From the NCBI GenBank assembly GCA_030642545.1, contig DAOWNP010000027.1, positions 1 to 13,335 of the forward strand: a stretch of DNA of 13,335 nucleotides, in the 5' to 3' direction. The notes below the pieces were generated by a model. The model was not told the DNA's origin. It did not search any database and worked only from the letters and a program-made list of their open reading frames with translations. Positions 1 to 6,910 of this stretch are shown here, piece by piece. Position 1 is the stretch's first letter; each line of letters starts with the position of its first letter. The position numbers and the translations under genes are program-made. This DNA comes from Desulfobacteraceae bacterium (GTDB taxonomy: Bacteria > Desulfobacterota > Desulfobacteria > Desulfobacterales > DAOWNP01).

Positions 1-99
1 AGGGTTATTTAAATTTTCTTTATACTTATCTTGGCAAAAAGGAATTATTATTTTTCGGTTCAAGTTGTGGCTCTTTGTTTTAGCGCAAGTCATTTGTTT

Positions 100-143
100 C
101 CTTTCGTGTAAACACAATCATTTATTGTGTATTACACGAAAGG
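100..143. repeat. Strong stem-loop, possible terminator of an upstream gene
   Basis: The arms 100-118 and 124-143 pair over 19 base pairs, with a single bulged A at 131 and a five-base loop (119-123). The outer arm CCTTTCGTGTAA is matched exactly by TTACACGAAAGG. This is by far the strongest secondary structure in the first 500 bases. No T-run follows on either strand, so it is not a textbook intrinsic terminator. A terminator for a gene ending left of the window, an RNA stability element or a protein-binding inverted repeat all fit. Confidence 0.6.
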
Positions 144-240
144 CAATGAGATGTCTATAGGAGATATCTCTAAAAAAATATGTTCCCCCCAAAAAGAGTT
201 ATAATCAGCAAATCTAACTCTAAATCTATGTGCCTATTTG

Positions 241-267
241 TGGAAGTTATTTCATCCACGTTCCTTA
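241..267 (+). repeat. Imperfect 27-bp direct repeat, copy 1
   Basis: This stretch, beginning TGGAAGTTATTT and containing GTTCCT near its end, recurs at 619-645 with 23 of 27 bases identical. Copy 1 can also form a small hairpin (GTGGA at 240-244 with TCCAC at 255-259). Function unknown. The pair could be duplicated regulator sites or the remains of a duplication. Confidence 0.5.
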
Positions 268-500
268 TTGAGAAAATAGCGAGCTATTTTAAATATTTCA
301 TTTGTAAATTGATCATTTTTCATATATTATTCTTTATATATTTTTCAGAGTTGGTTCATTTCTACTTTTTTTGCTATTCATGTAAAACTGGCTTGGTTAT
401 AAGACAGGTCATATACTTTAAGCTATAATAAAATTTAAAACCTCTGGATATCACTTCACTCAAACAGTAGAGATTTTCAAATTTCACCATAGCTTACGCT

Positions 501-528
501 TTGACATTTGATATCCTGTTGTTATGAT
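501..528 (+). promoter_or_regulatory. Predicted sigma70-type promoter of the signalling operon
   Basis: A perfect -35 TTGACA (501-506) is followed after 16 bases by TATGAT (523-528), a five-of-six match to the -10 consensus. Transcription would begin near 535, giving a leader of about 170 nt before the start at 706. A GGATATCA/TGATATCC inverted pair flanks or overlaps it (446-453 and 509-516), with the second half inside the spacer, as expected of a possible operator. No other -35/-10 pair of this quality was seen between 1 and 705. Confidence 0.55.
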
Positions 529-532
529 CAAC

Positions 533-569
533 CCTAAAAAAACTATATAATACATAGTATATTTTTAGG
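533..569 (+). repeat. Hairpin at the predicted transcription start
   Basis: CCTAAAAA (533-540) pairs with TTTTTAGG (562-569). An inner ACTAT/ATAGT stem (542-546 with 554-558) sits across a small internal loop. If the promoter at 501-528 is correct, this hairpin forms at or within a few bases of the 5' end of the mRNA. It could protect the transcript or, as DNA, act as an operator over the start site. Confidence 0.45.
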
Positions 570-618
570 AAATAGAACAAAATAACAAAAAAAACTGTGT
601 GGAATTCCTGTACATCTT

Positions 619-645
619 TGGAAGTTATTTTATCCTTGTTCCTAA
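619..645 (+). repeat. Imperfect 27-bp direct repeat, copy 2
   Basis: Matches copy 1 (241-267) at 23 of 27 bases, sharing TGGAAGTTATTT, ATCC and GTTCCT. It lies in the predicted untranslated leader of the kinase operon, about 60 bases before the first start codon, where a bound protein or an RNA structure could affect expression. Confidence 0.5.
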
Positions 646-705
646 GCTTTATAGTATCTTGTCAAATAATTTCCTATTAAAACTAAAAAAGTTAAAAACA
701 ATATC

Positions 706-2139
706 ATGTATAAATTTAAACTTTATGTAATCAAACAAACAGATTCCTCTGAAATACTTTCTCATAATTTGCATACATATTTTAAAAAACACCTTAAAGT
801 AAATTTTTCATTAGACAAAATTGATCTTTTTTCAGAGCCTCAAAAAGCAGCAGAAGATCATATTTTAGCGGTACCAGCTTTAATAAAAGAATCTCCTGCT
901 CCAGTCAAAAAAGTAATTGGATGTCTAAGCAATCCCGAAAAGATATTAAAAGAGCTGCAAGCTAATGATTTTAATGAAAATAAAGAAAAAATTAATAAAA
1001 ACATTGAAGATTGTTTTTTTACAACTGTCTGTCAAACTGAAGATGGTATTTTGATTGTTGATCATAATGGATCTATATTATTTGCCAATCTATCGGCTGA
1101 AATTATTTTTAATCGCTCCAAAGATAAACTTATTGGCAATAGCTTTGGATTTCCAATTTCAGAAAAGAAACCGGTTGAAATCAATGTTTTAAATAAAAAA
1201 TGGAAATATTTATTTATTGAAATGCGTATTGTGCCTACTATATGGAATGGGCAAAATGCTCATATTGTGTTTTTAAGAGATATTACAGAAAAAAAATTTC
1301 TCAAAAATCAATTATTACACAGTAGAAAGCTTGAAATTATAGGTCAGCTTGCTGCAGGAATTATCCATGAAATTAATACTCCAACTCAGTTTATAAGTCA
1401 TAATATTCATTTTTTCCAAGAAAGCTTCGAAGATATAGAGGAAATTATCCAAAAATATGAAGCACTTAAAACAAAAGCTAAAGTGTTTTCTGAGTTATCA
1501 CCTGTTAATAGTGAAATTGAGTTATTATTAAAAAAACATGACATGCCTTATTTAAAAGAAGAAATTCCAAATGCTATTAAAGAATGCGCGGAAGGTATCG
1601 AAACTATATCAACTATTGTTAAAGCCATGAAAGAATTTTCTCATCCCGGAGCCAAAGAAAAAGAGAATATAAATATCAACGAAATAATTAAAAATACAAT
1701 TACAATTTCTAAAAATAAATGGAAATATACAGCAGATTTAGAAACAGATCTTATGTCAGATCTTCCATTTATATATGGTTTTCCGGTAGCATTAAGCCAG
1801 GTGATATTAAATATTATTATCAATGCTGTTCATACTATTAATGAAAAGATTAAAGCAGAAAAAATCTCAAAAGGATTAATAATAATAAAAACAAAACAAA
1901 ATGAAAACAATATTCAAATTTCTATAAAGGATTCAGGACAAGGTATACCAGAAGATGTCAAACCAAAAATCTTTACTGCTTTTTTTACGACTAAAGAGGT
2001 TGGACAGGGGACAGGACAGGGGTTATCAATGGCTTATTCAGTTATAGCAGAACAACATAAAGGTACTATTTTTTTTGAATCAGAAGAAGGAATCGGAACA
2101 ACTTTTATCATTAATCTTCCCATAGAAGAGGAAGATTAA
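706..2139 (+). CDS. SasA-like sensor histidine kinase: KaiB domain-PAS-HisKA-HATPase
   Basis: Predicted soluble histidine kinase of 477 residues. Residues about 3-83 are a clear KaiB/SasA-N thioredoxin-like domain: it opens with LYV, keeps the ID-L-x-x-P element, has ILAVPALIKESPAPVKK with the cis-Pro position, then IGCLSN (KaiB proteins usually read GDLSN). In cyanobacterial SasA this domain docks on KaiC. A PAS domain follows (about 102-196), then the dimerisation helix with phospho-acceptor His221 (HEINTP), an extended helical segment, and an ATPase domain with N-box Asn373, G1 box DSGQG (409-413), F-box FFTTK and G2 box ending GTGQGL. No membrane segment is seen. The start is fixed by the KaiB homology, although no good ribosome-binding site precedes it. 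First gene of the operon; it likely phosphorylates one or more of the downstream receivers. Domain calls are firm; the KaiC partner is inferred. Confidence 0.9.
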   Translation: MYKFKLYVIKQTDSSEILSHNLHTYFKKHLKVNFSLDKIDLFSEPQKAAEDHILAVPALIKESPAPVKKVIGCLSNPEKILKELQANDFNENKEKINKNIEDCFFTTVCQTEDGILIVDHNGSILFANLSAEIIFNRSKDKLIGNSFGFPISEKKPVEINVLNKKWKYLFIEMRIVPTIWNGQNAHIVFLRDITEKKFLKNQLLHSRKLEIIGQLAAGIIHEINTPTQFISHNIHFFQESFEDIEEIIQKYEALKTKAKVFSELSPVNSEIELLLKKHDMPYLKEEIPNAIKECAEGIETISTIVKAMKEFSHPGAKEKENININEIIKNTITISKNKWKYTADLETDLMSDLPFIYGFPVALSQVILNIIINAVHTINEKIKAEKISKGLIIIKTKQNENNIQISIKDSGQGIPEDVKPKIFTAFFTTKEVGQGTGQGLSMAYSVIAEQHKGTIFFESEEGIGTTFIINLPIEEED

Positions 2140-2157
2140 TGAATGAGTTGTTTGTAA

Positions 2158-2163
2158 AAGGTG
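2158..2163 (+). promoter_or_regulatory. Ribosome-binding site that supports the ATG at 2170
   Basis: AAGGTG lies six bases before the ATG at 2170. It marks this codon as the native start of the receiver-HDOD gene, even though that frame stops at 2230-2232. The alternative TTG at 2220 has AAGG only three bases upstream, too close to work well. Confidence 0.6.
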
Positions 2164-2169
2164 AAAACA

Positions 2170-3386
2170 ATGAGTGTATCACCAAAAAAAATTTTATTTG
2201 TCGATGATGAACCAAGGTTTTGCAAAGTTTAAAAAGAATTCTACACAATTTGAAGCATAAATGGGATATGGATTTTGTATTAAATGGTAATGATGCAATT
2301 TCATTGATGGAAAAACAACCTTTTGATGTAATTTTAACAGAAATGGTGCTGCCTGATATGCCAAGGGGTCAACTGCTTAAAATTGTTTCAAAAAAATATC
2401 CGAATACAGCAAGAATTATTCTGTCTGGCTGTACAGATCAAGAAATTATTTTAAATTCCTTAAAATATTCTCATCAGTTTCTATCTAAACCGAGCAATGA
2501 AAAATCAATCAAAACAGCTATTACAAAAGCTTGTGTTCTTTGCGATTTATTAAATGATATAAATCTAAAAAAAATTGTTTCCGGTATTGTTTCATTGCCC
2601 AGTTTGCCCTCTCTGTATAACAAAATAAATAAGGAGATTGTGTCAGATAATTCCTGTATCCAAAAAATAGGGGATATTATCTCTAAGGATATTGGAATGT
2701 CAGCTAAAATTTTACAAATAGTTAACTCTTCTTATTTTGGTTTACCTCAAAAAGTTTCAACGATTCAGGATGCAGTTATGTTTTTAGGATTAGACACTAT
2801 TCAGGCTTTGGTTATTTCCTCTGATCTGTTTTCTGAAATAGATACTACCTCGTTTCCAATATCTTTTTTTGAAGATATGCAAAGTCATAGTATAGGTACA
2901 GGTATGTTTGCCAGAAAAATTGCAAAAATTAAAACATGTGAAAAGAGGACATGTGATGATGCTTTTCTCGCCGGTGTTTTACATGATGTTGGCAAATTAG
3001 TAATCATTTCAAACTGGCCAAAAAAATATAAAGAAATTTTGAAAAAGGCTGAAAAAGATAAACTCAAGGTTATTGATGTTGAAAAAAAAATACTGGGAAC
3101 TACTCATTGTAATATTGGTGCTTATTTAATGAGTCTTTGGGGTATGAATAGTTTTATTGTTGAAGCAATTGCATTTCACCATTACCCAAATCAAATTAGT
3201 ACAGATCAATTTTCTGTTTTAACTGCTGTTCATGTTGCCAATGTCTTTGAACATGGTTTAAAAGGAAACAAAAAAAAATCAGCAGCAGACAAAATAGATT
3301 TAAGCTATTTAACCAGAATCCACTGTGATAATCAAATATCTGAATGGTATACGCCTTGTAAAGCAACTGTTATTAATAAAGAGTAG
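2170..3386 (+). CDS. Receiver-HDOD domain response regulator, frameshifted near 2211-2216
   Basis: From ATG 2170 the reading frame gives a normal receiver start (ILFVDDEP) but stops at 2230-2232. The rest of the receiver and the HDOD domain continue in the -1 frame, open from TTG 2220 to the TAG at 3384-3386. One missing base between GAA and GTT restores a 405-residue protein, with exactly the two-residue spacing after DDE seen in the paralogous receivers here. In the restored numbering, acidic residues D12 and D13 are present, the phospho-acceptor position is Glu58 rather than Asp (LTEMVLPDM), and Lys107 is kept. Residues about 135-345 are an HDOD domain (SLPSLPSLY, VNSSYFG, LHDVGK). HDOD proteins are usually signalling outputs without proven catalysis. 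If the frameshift is real, only the TTG form lacking strand beta1 and the acidic pair could be made. It could be a sequencing error, a recent pseudogene or a truncated protein. Confidence 0.75.
2208..2219 (+). other. Apparent single-base deletion (frameshift point)
   Basis: Paralogous receivers in this window read DDE, two residues, then I/V-L. Here the bases between GAA and GTTTTG number five instead of six, so the frame changes by -1. In the downstream frame a TGA lies at 2208-2210, which rules out an intact alternative start further upstream. The site has no canonical X-XXY-YYZ slippery heptamer in the zero frame, so programmed frameshifting is not favoured. Confidence 0.75.
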
Positions 3387-3458
3387 GTGTAACAGTAACA
3401 GCAAAATTATCTATGTGAAATTCTATATAATGGTTAGAAAATAAAGGATTTATTAGGA

Positions 3459-4676
3459 ATGAAAATACTTATTGCTGACGATAGCCTTGTATGCAGAACC
3501 TTATTACTAAATATGGTTAAAAAAATCGGTTATGAGCCAGTAACAGTTGACGATGGTGGCAAAGCATGGGAAATTATTCAGCAAAACAATATCAGAATAT
3601 TAATTACCGATTGGAATATGCCTACTCTTGATGGTATCTCCCTGTGTAAAAAGATTCGTTCAACCAGATTTCCAAATTATATTTATATAATCATTATTAC
3701 CAGTAATACTCAAAAAGAAGATTGTCTTTATGGAATAGAGGCTGGTGCAGATGATTATATTGTAAAACCTTTCAGCTTTGAAGAGATTCAGATCCGTTTA
3801 AAAGCAGGAAAACGCATTCTGAATTTAGAAGGAAAATACAAAACTGCAAATATTCAATTATTACAAGCTGAAAAAATGGCTTCTATTGGTCAGCTTGCAG
3901 CAGGGGTAGCTCATGAAATTAATAATCCTACAGGTTTTGTTTCAAGCAATCTTAAAACATTGGCTGATTATCAAAAAGATGTAGTCCAATTGATAATAGA
4001 ATATAAAAAACTTCTGAATTTATTTAGCACAACCAAAATATCATTTAAGCTACCTGAAATAATTCAGCATCAAATACACACTATTTCTAAGTTGGAAAAT
4101 GAAACAGACATTGATTTTATATTGGATGATGTTTCAGATCTTATAAACGAAAGTCGTGAAGGTACTGAACGTATTAAAAAAATAGTTGCTAACTTGAAAG
4201 ATTTTGTTCATCCAGATACACAAAGTTTACAAACTGCACAATTAAATCAAAATATTGAATCTTGTCTTAATCTTGTCTGGAATGAAATCAAATATAAGGC
4301 TAAAGTAATTAAACAATATGAAGATATTCCAGAAATAAAATGTTACCCTCAACAACTTAATCAGGTTTTTACCAACCTGTTGGTTAATGCAGCACAGGCA
4401 ATTGAAAAAAAAGGTAAAATAATAATTAAAACCCAAAAAAAAAGGGATTGTATTGAAATAAAAATCAGCGATACCGGATCAGGAATAAAGAAAGAAAATC
4501 TTACAAAAATTTTTGACCCTTTTTTTACTACTAAAGCTGTTGGATCAGGAACAGGACTGGGACTGCATGTTGTATACCAAATAATACAGAAGCATCATGG
4601 TAATATAAGTGTAGAAAGCAAAGCAGGTAAAGGTACTATATTTACGATATGTTTACCTTATTCCCATACGTCCTGA
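3459..4676 (+). CDS. Receiver-histidine kinase hybrid (N-terminal receiver)
   Basis: A 405-residue soluble protein that starts with a CheY/PleD-type receiver (residues 1-120): acidic pair D7/D8, phospho-acceptor Asp51 (ITDWNMP), Thr81 and Lys103 before Pro. A short linker leads to the kinase core with His152 (HEINNP), a long helical insert, N-box Asn310, G1 box DTGSG (338-342), FFTTK and a G2 box GTGLGL. A receiver placed before the kinase usually lets phosphorylation by another kinase tune activity. The start ATG has AAAGGA (3443-3448) about ten bases upstream. The gap of 72 bp to the preceding gene is the largest inside the operon. Its receiver is of a different lineage from the other four (no KPW motif). 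The kinase half closely resembles those of the first and seventh genes, suggesting duplication. Its targets are inferred to be the neighbouring receivers. Confidence 0.9.
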   Translation: MKILIADDSLVCRTLLLNMVKKIGYEPVTVDDGGKAWEIIQQNNIRILITDWNMPTLDGISLCKKIRSTRFPNYIYIIIITSNTQKEDCLYGIEAGADDYIVKPFSFEEIQIRLKAGKRILNLEGKYKTANIQLLQAEKMASIGQLAAGVAHEINNPTGFVSSNLKTLADYQKDVVQLIIEYKKLLNLFSTTKISFKLPEIIQHQIHTISKLENETDIDFILDDVSDLINESREGTERIKKIVANLKDFVHPDTQSLQTAQLNQNIESCLNLVWNEIKYKAKVIKQYEDIPEIKCYPQQLNQVFTNLLVNAAQAIEKKGKIIIKTQKKRDCIEIKISDTGSGIKKENLTKIFDPFFTTKAVGSGTGLGLHVVYQIIQKHHGNISVESKAGKGTIFTICLPYSHTS

Positions 4677-4743
4677 AAATCTTACAACAGGTATCTCTAT
4701 TTAAAATATTACAAAAAAAACAGATAGAAGACAGGATTATTTT

Positions 4744-6123
4744 ATGTCAAATACTATATCAAATACTATATCAAATACTATATCAAATACTATATCACAT
4801 ACTATTTTATTTGTTGATGATGAGAAGCCTATTTTAAAAGCACTGCAACGTTTATTCAGAAAAACAAAATATCAAATCCTTATTGCCAATAGCGGTGAGG
4901 AAGGAATCAAACAGTTAAAAAATTGTAAATCACCGGTTTCCCTGATAGTTTCAGATCAAAAGATGCCGGTAATGAGCGGTTCCCAGTTTTTAGAACAAGC
5001 TAAAAAAATTTCTCCTGATTCTTTTCGGTTTCTTTTAACCGGATATTCGGATATGAATGCTGTAACCGATGCTATTAATAAAGGAGAAATTCACAGATAT
5101 TTTACTAAACCGTGGAATGATAATGATCTAAAACTTCAGGTACAACAAACATTAAAGCAATATGAATTAATTCATGAAAACAAACAATTAACAGCATTAA
5201 CCAAACAACAAAACCATCAATTATTTAAAATTAGTAAAATTTTGGATAAAAAAGTAAAAAATGCAACCAAAATACTTAATCAAAAAAATAAAGAGCTTGA
5301 GACTAATTTATTTAACATGGTTAACTTATTGGGTTCTTTAGTTGAAATGCATATACCTTATTTAACAGGACATGGAGAAAGGGTCAGTAAATATGCCAAA
5401 GAGATTGCACATGTTATGCAACTGTCTGCAAAAGAGATAGGAAATATAGAAATTGCAGGGATTCTTCATGATATTGGCAAAATAGGTTTTACTGTAAACT
5501 TAATAGAAAACGAAAAACATAAATGGTCTGATCAGGAAAACAAAATATATTTAACACATCCTGAAACAGGAAGTACAATAATTCAATTTATTGAACAATT
5601 AGAAGATGTTGCAAATTTGATTTTATGTCATCATGAAAATTTAGATGGATCTGGTTTTCCTAATAACTTAAGTGAAGAAAAAATACCCATTGGATCAAAA
5701 ATCATTGCAGTAGCAAATGCCTATGATAAAATTTCAAATTTAAAAATTGATGCTGATAAATATGTACAGGCTTATTTAAAAAAAGATGGGTATACCAAAG
5801 ATGAACTTAATGATGATCAGCTTCGACAGCAGGGAGCCATATTACATTTAAAACAATACGCATTTACATGGTATGATCCAGATGTGGTTAAAGCATTTCT
5901 TGAGAGTCTGAAAAAACAGGGTGTTTTCAGTAAAGATGAAAGAAAAGTTAAATTAGCAGAATTAAAAGAAGGAATGATTTTAACACGTCATTTATATACA
6001 ATCAATAAACGATTTTTACTACCTTTTAATACATTTTTAACTGAATCCTATATTGATAAATTAAAAGCAATTCATGTAAATGACCCTATAGAAAATATTT
6101 TTTGCCAATCAAAGAGAGCTTAA
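4744..6123 (+). CDS. Receiver-HD-GYP response regulator (cyclic-di-GMP phosphodiesterase family)
   Basis: A 459-residue protein. It starts with four SNTI repeats plus SHTI (residues 2-21). A receiver (about 20-140) has D25/D26, phospho-acceptor Asp71 (VSDQKMP) and Lys122 in KPW. A helical linker leads to an HD-GYP domain (about 190-390) with TGHGERV, the HD pair 242-243 (LHDIGK), and HHE at 296-298 followed by DGSGFP. The HD-GYP family cleaves cyclic-di-GMP at a di- or tri-iron centre. Here the GYP signature is GFP, and the usual VAD metal-ligand Asp is Asn325 (VANAYD), so activity may be weak or altered. A C-terminal extra domain (about 400-455: LKEGMILTRHLYT, LLPFNTFLTE) is common in RpfG-like regulators. 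AGGA (4733-4736) seven bases before ATG supports this start ahead of the repeats. Probably activated by the operon's kinases. Confidence 0.9.
   Translation: MSNTISNTISNTISNTISHTILFVDDEKPILKALQRLFRKTKYQILIANSGEEGIKQLKNCKSPVSLIVSDQKMPVMSGSQFLEQAKKISPDSFRFLLTGYSDMNAVTDAINKGEIHRYFTKPWNDNDLKLQVQQTLKQYELIHENKQLTALTKQQNHQLFKISKILDKKVKNATKILNQKNKELETNLFNMVNLLGSLVEMHIPYLTGHGERVSKYAKEIAHVMQLSAKEIGNIEIAGILHDIGKIGFTVNLIENEKHKWSDQENKIYLTHPETGSTIIQFIEQLEDVANLILCHHENLDGSGFPNNLSEEKIPIGSKIIAVANAYDKISNLKIDADKYVQAYLKKDGYTKDELNDDQLRQQGAILHLKQYAFTWYDPDVVKAFLESLKKQGVFSKDERKVKLAELKEGMILTRHLYTINKRFLLPFNTFLTESYIDKLKAIHVNDPIENIFCQSKRA
4747..4806 (+). repeat. 12-bp in-frame tandem repeat, five copies
   Basis: The unit TCAAATACTATA occurs four times perfectly (4747-4794), then once with two changes (4795-4806). 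Each unit encodes Ser-Asn-Thr-Ile, so gain or loss of copies by slippage changes the N-terminal length without breaking the frame. It begins right after the start codon of the receiver-HD-GYP gene. Because it is so close to the ribosome-binding site, copy number could also affect translation. Confidence 0.9.
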
Positions 6124-6130
6124 CTTGCAA

Positions 6131-6134
6131 AAGG
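6131..6134 (+). promoter_or_regulatory. Ribosome-binding site that decides the ATG at 6143
   Basis: AAGG lies eight bases before ATG 6143. The longer reading from TTG 6125 would place this site inside the coding region and begins only one base after the previous stop codon, so 6143 is preferred. Confidence 0.55.
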
Positions 6135-6142
6135 TTAAAAAA

Positions 6143-6910
6143 ATGAATAGTTTTAAACATACGGTTTTATGCGTAGATGATGAAATTAATATTCTAAATT
6201 CACTTAAAAGACTTCTTCGAAATGAAAATTATCAATTGTTAACTGCTGAAAGTGGTGAAGAAGGACTTAATATTTTAAAAAAACATGAGGTGCACCTATT
6301 AATTTCTGATCAAAGAATGCCTGAAATGAGCGGTATCGAATTTCTTTCAAAAGTAAAAAACCTTTATTCAGAAGTGATCAGGATTATTTTAACCGGATAT
6401 ACAGAAGTAAATGCTATTACTGATGCAATTAATCAGGGACATGTTTATAAATTTTTTATTAAACCATGGGATGATAAACAACTTAAATTAGAAATATTAA
6501 AAGCATTAGAACAATTTGATTTAATACAGGAAAATAAAAAGCTCAACAAAAAATTAATTGAAAAAAACAGTCTACTGCAAAATTTTTCAGAAATTGATAA
6601 AAAACACCACTCTTTTAAATTTAATAGTCAGATACTTGATATTCTTCCATTACCAGTAATAGTGATAGATAAAAATTTTTCTACTGTTTTTTCAAATAAA
6701 TCTGCCTGTTTAATTGTTATAGATCAGGAATTTAAAAATCTGCAATCACAAATAAAGTTTATAAACAAACAAAAAGAGATAAAAAACAAAAAGATTTTAA
6801 ATAAAATCTATAATATTCAAATTACACCTATAACAATTCAGGATAATAAAAAATATATAATTTTAATGTTTTACAAACAACATAAAAAAAACCAGAAAAA
6901 TTATGCCTGA
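6143..6910 (+). CDS. Response regulator with receiver and short PAS-like domain
   Basis: A 255-residue protein. Its receiver (residues about 6-130) has D12/D13, phospho-acceptor Asp56 (ISDQRMP), Thr84 and Lys107 in KPW. It is closely similar to the receivers of the HD-GYP and PilB-like proteins encoded nearby. A coiled segment (about 128-155) leads to a C-terminal region (about 162-245: ILPLPVIVIDKNFSTVFSN) that looks like a PAS fold. It is shorter than usual, rich in Lys/Asn/Ile, and has no enzymatic output. It may be a signalling adaptor or phosphate sink that binds a partner. The start is ATG 6143, chosen over TTG 6125 because of the AAGG spacing. It overlaps the MglA-like gene by 8 bp, so the two are probably translationally coupled, hinting that this regulator works with the GTPase. 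The PAS assignment is tentative. Confidence 0.8.
   Translation: MNSFKHTVLCVDDEINILNSLKRLLRNENYQLLTAESGEEGLNILKKHEVHLLISDQRMPEMSGIEFLSKVKNLYSEVIRIILTGYTEVNAITDAINQGHVYKFFIKPWDDKQLKLEILKALEQFDLIQENKKLNKKLIEKNSLLQNFSEIDKKHHSFKFNSQILDILPLPVIVIDKNFSTVFSNKSACLIVIDQEFKNLQSQIKFINKQKEIKNKKILNKIYNIQITPITIQDNKKYIILMFYKQHKKNQKNYA

Larger units (their letters stand above)
1..705. other. Gene-free upstream region, very AT-rich
   Basis: No open frame here looks like a protein. The longest one (180-428) would encode a Phe/Ile/Tyr-rich low-complexity peptide typical of AT-rich noncoding DNA and has no ribosome-binding site. The region holds the 100-143 stem-loop, a perfect palindrome GAGATATCTC (161-170), an imperfect direct repeat (241-267 and 619-645), a promoter (501-528) and a hairpin (533-569). 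It most likely carries the control region of the signalling operon that begins at 706. Confidence 0.6.

Noticed and set aside
180..428. Open frame of 82 codons in the upstream region
   Set aside because: Low-complexity Phe/Ile/Tyr composition, no ribosome-binding site, and it spans one copy of the direct repeat; typical chance frame in AT-rich DNA.
2205..2225. Programmed -1 ribosomal frameshift in the HDOD gene
   Set aside because: No slippery heptamer in the zero frame (AGG TTT TGC) and no obvious downstream stem; a base deletion or read error explains it better.
3387..3458. Internal promoter (TATAAT at 3426-3431) before the receiver-kinase gene
   Set aside because: No acceptable -35 at 16-18 bases upstream; in DNA this AT-rich a lone -10 match is expected by chance.
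4747..4806. CRISPR array
   Set aside because: The repeats are 12 bp with no spacers, lie within a coding region, and no cas genes are present.
4649..4837. 62-codon frame with LYQI repeats
   Set aside because: It is the second reading frame of the 12-bp tandem repeat and overlaps the end of the kinase gene and the start of the HD-GYP gene, both well supported.
6125..6142. Longer TTG start for the receiver-PAS gene
   Set aside because: AAGG at 6131-6134 is correctly spaced for ATG 6143 and would be inside the longer form; the extra residues are not part of the receiver.
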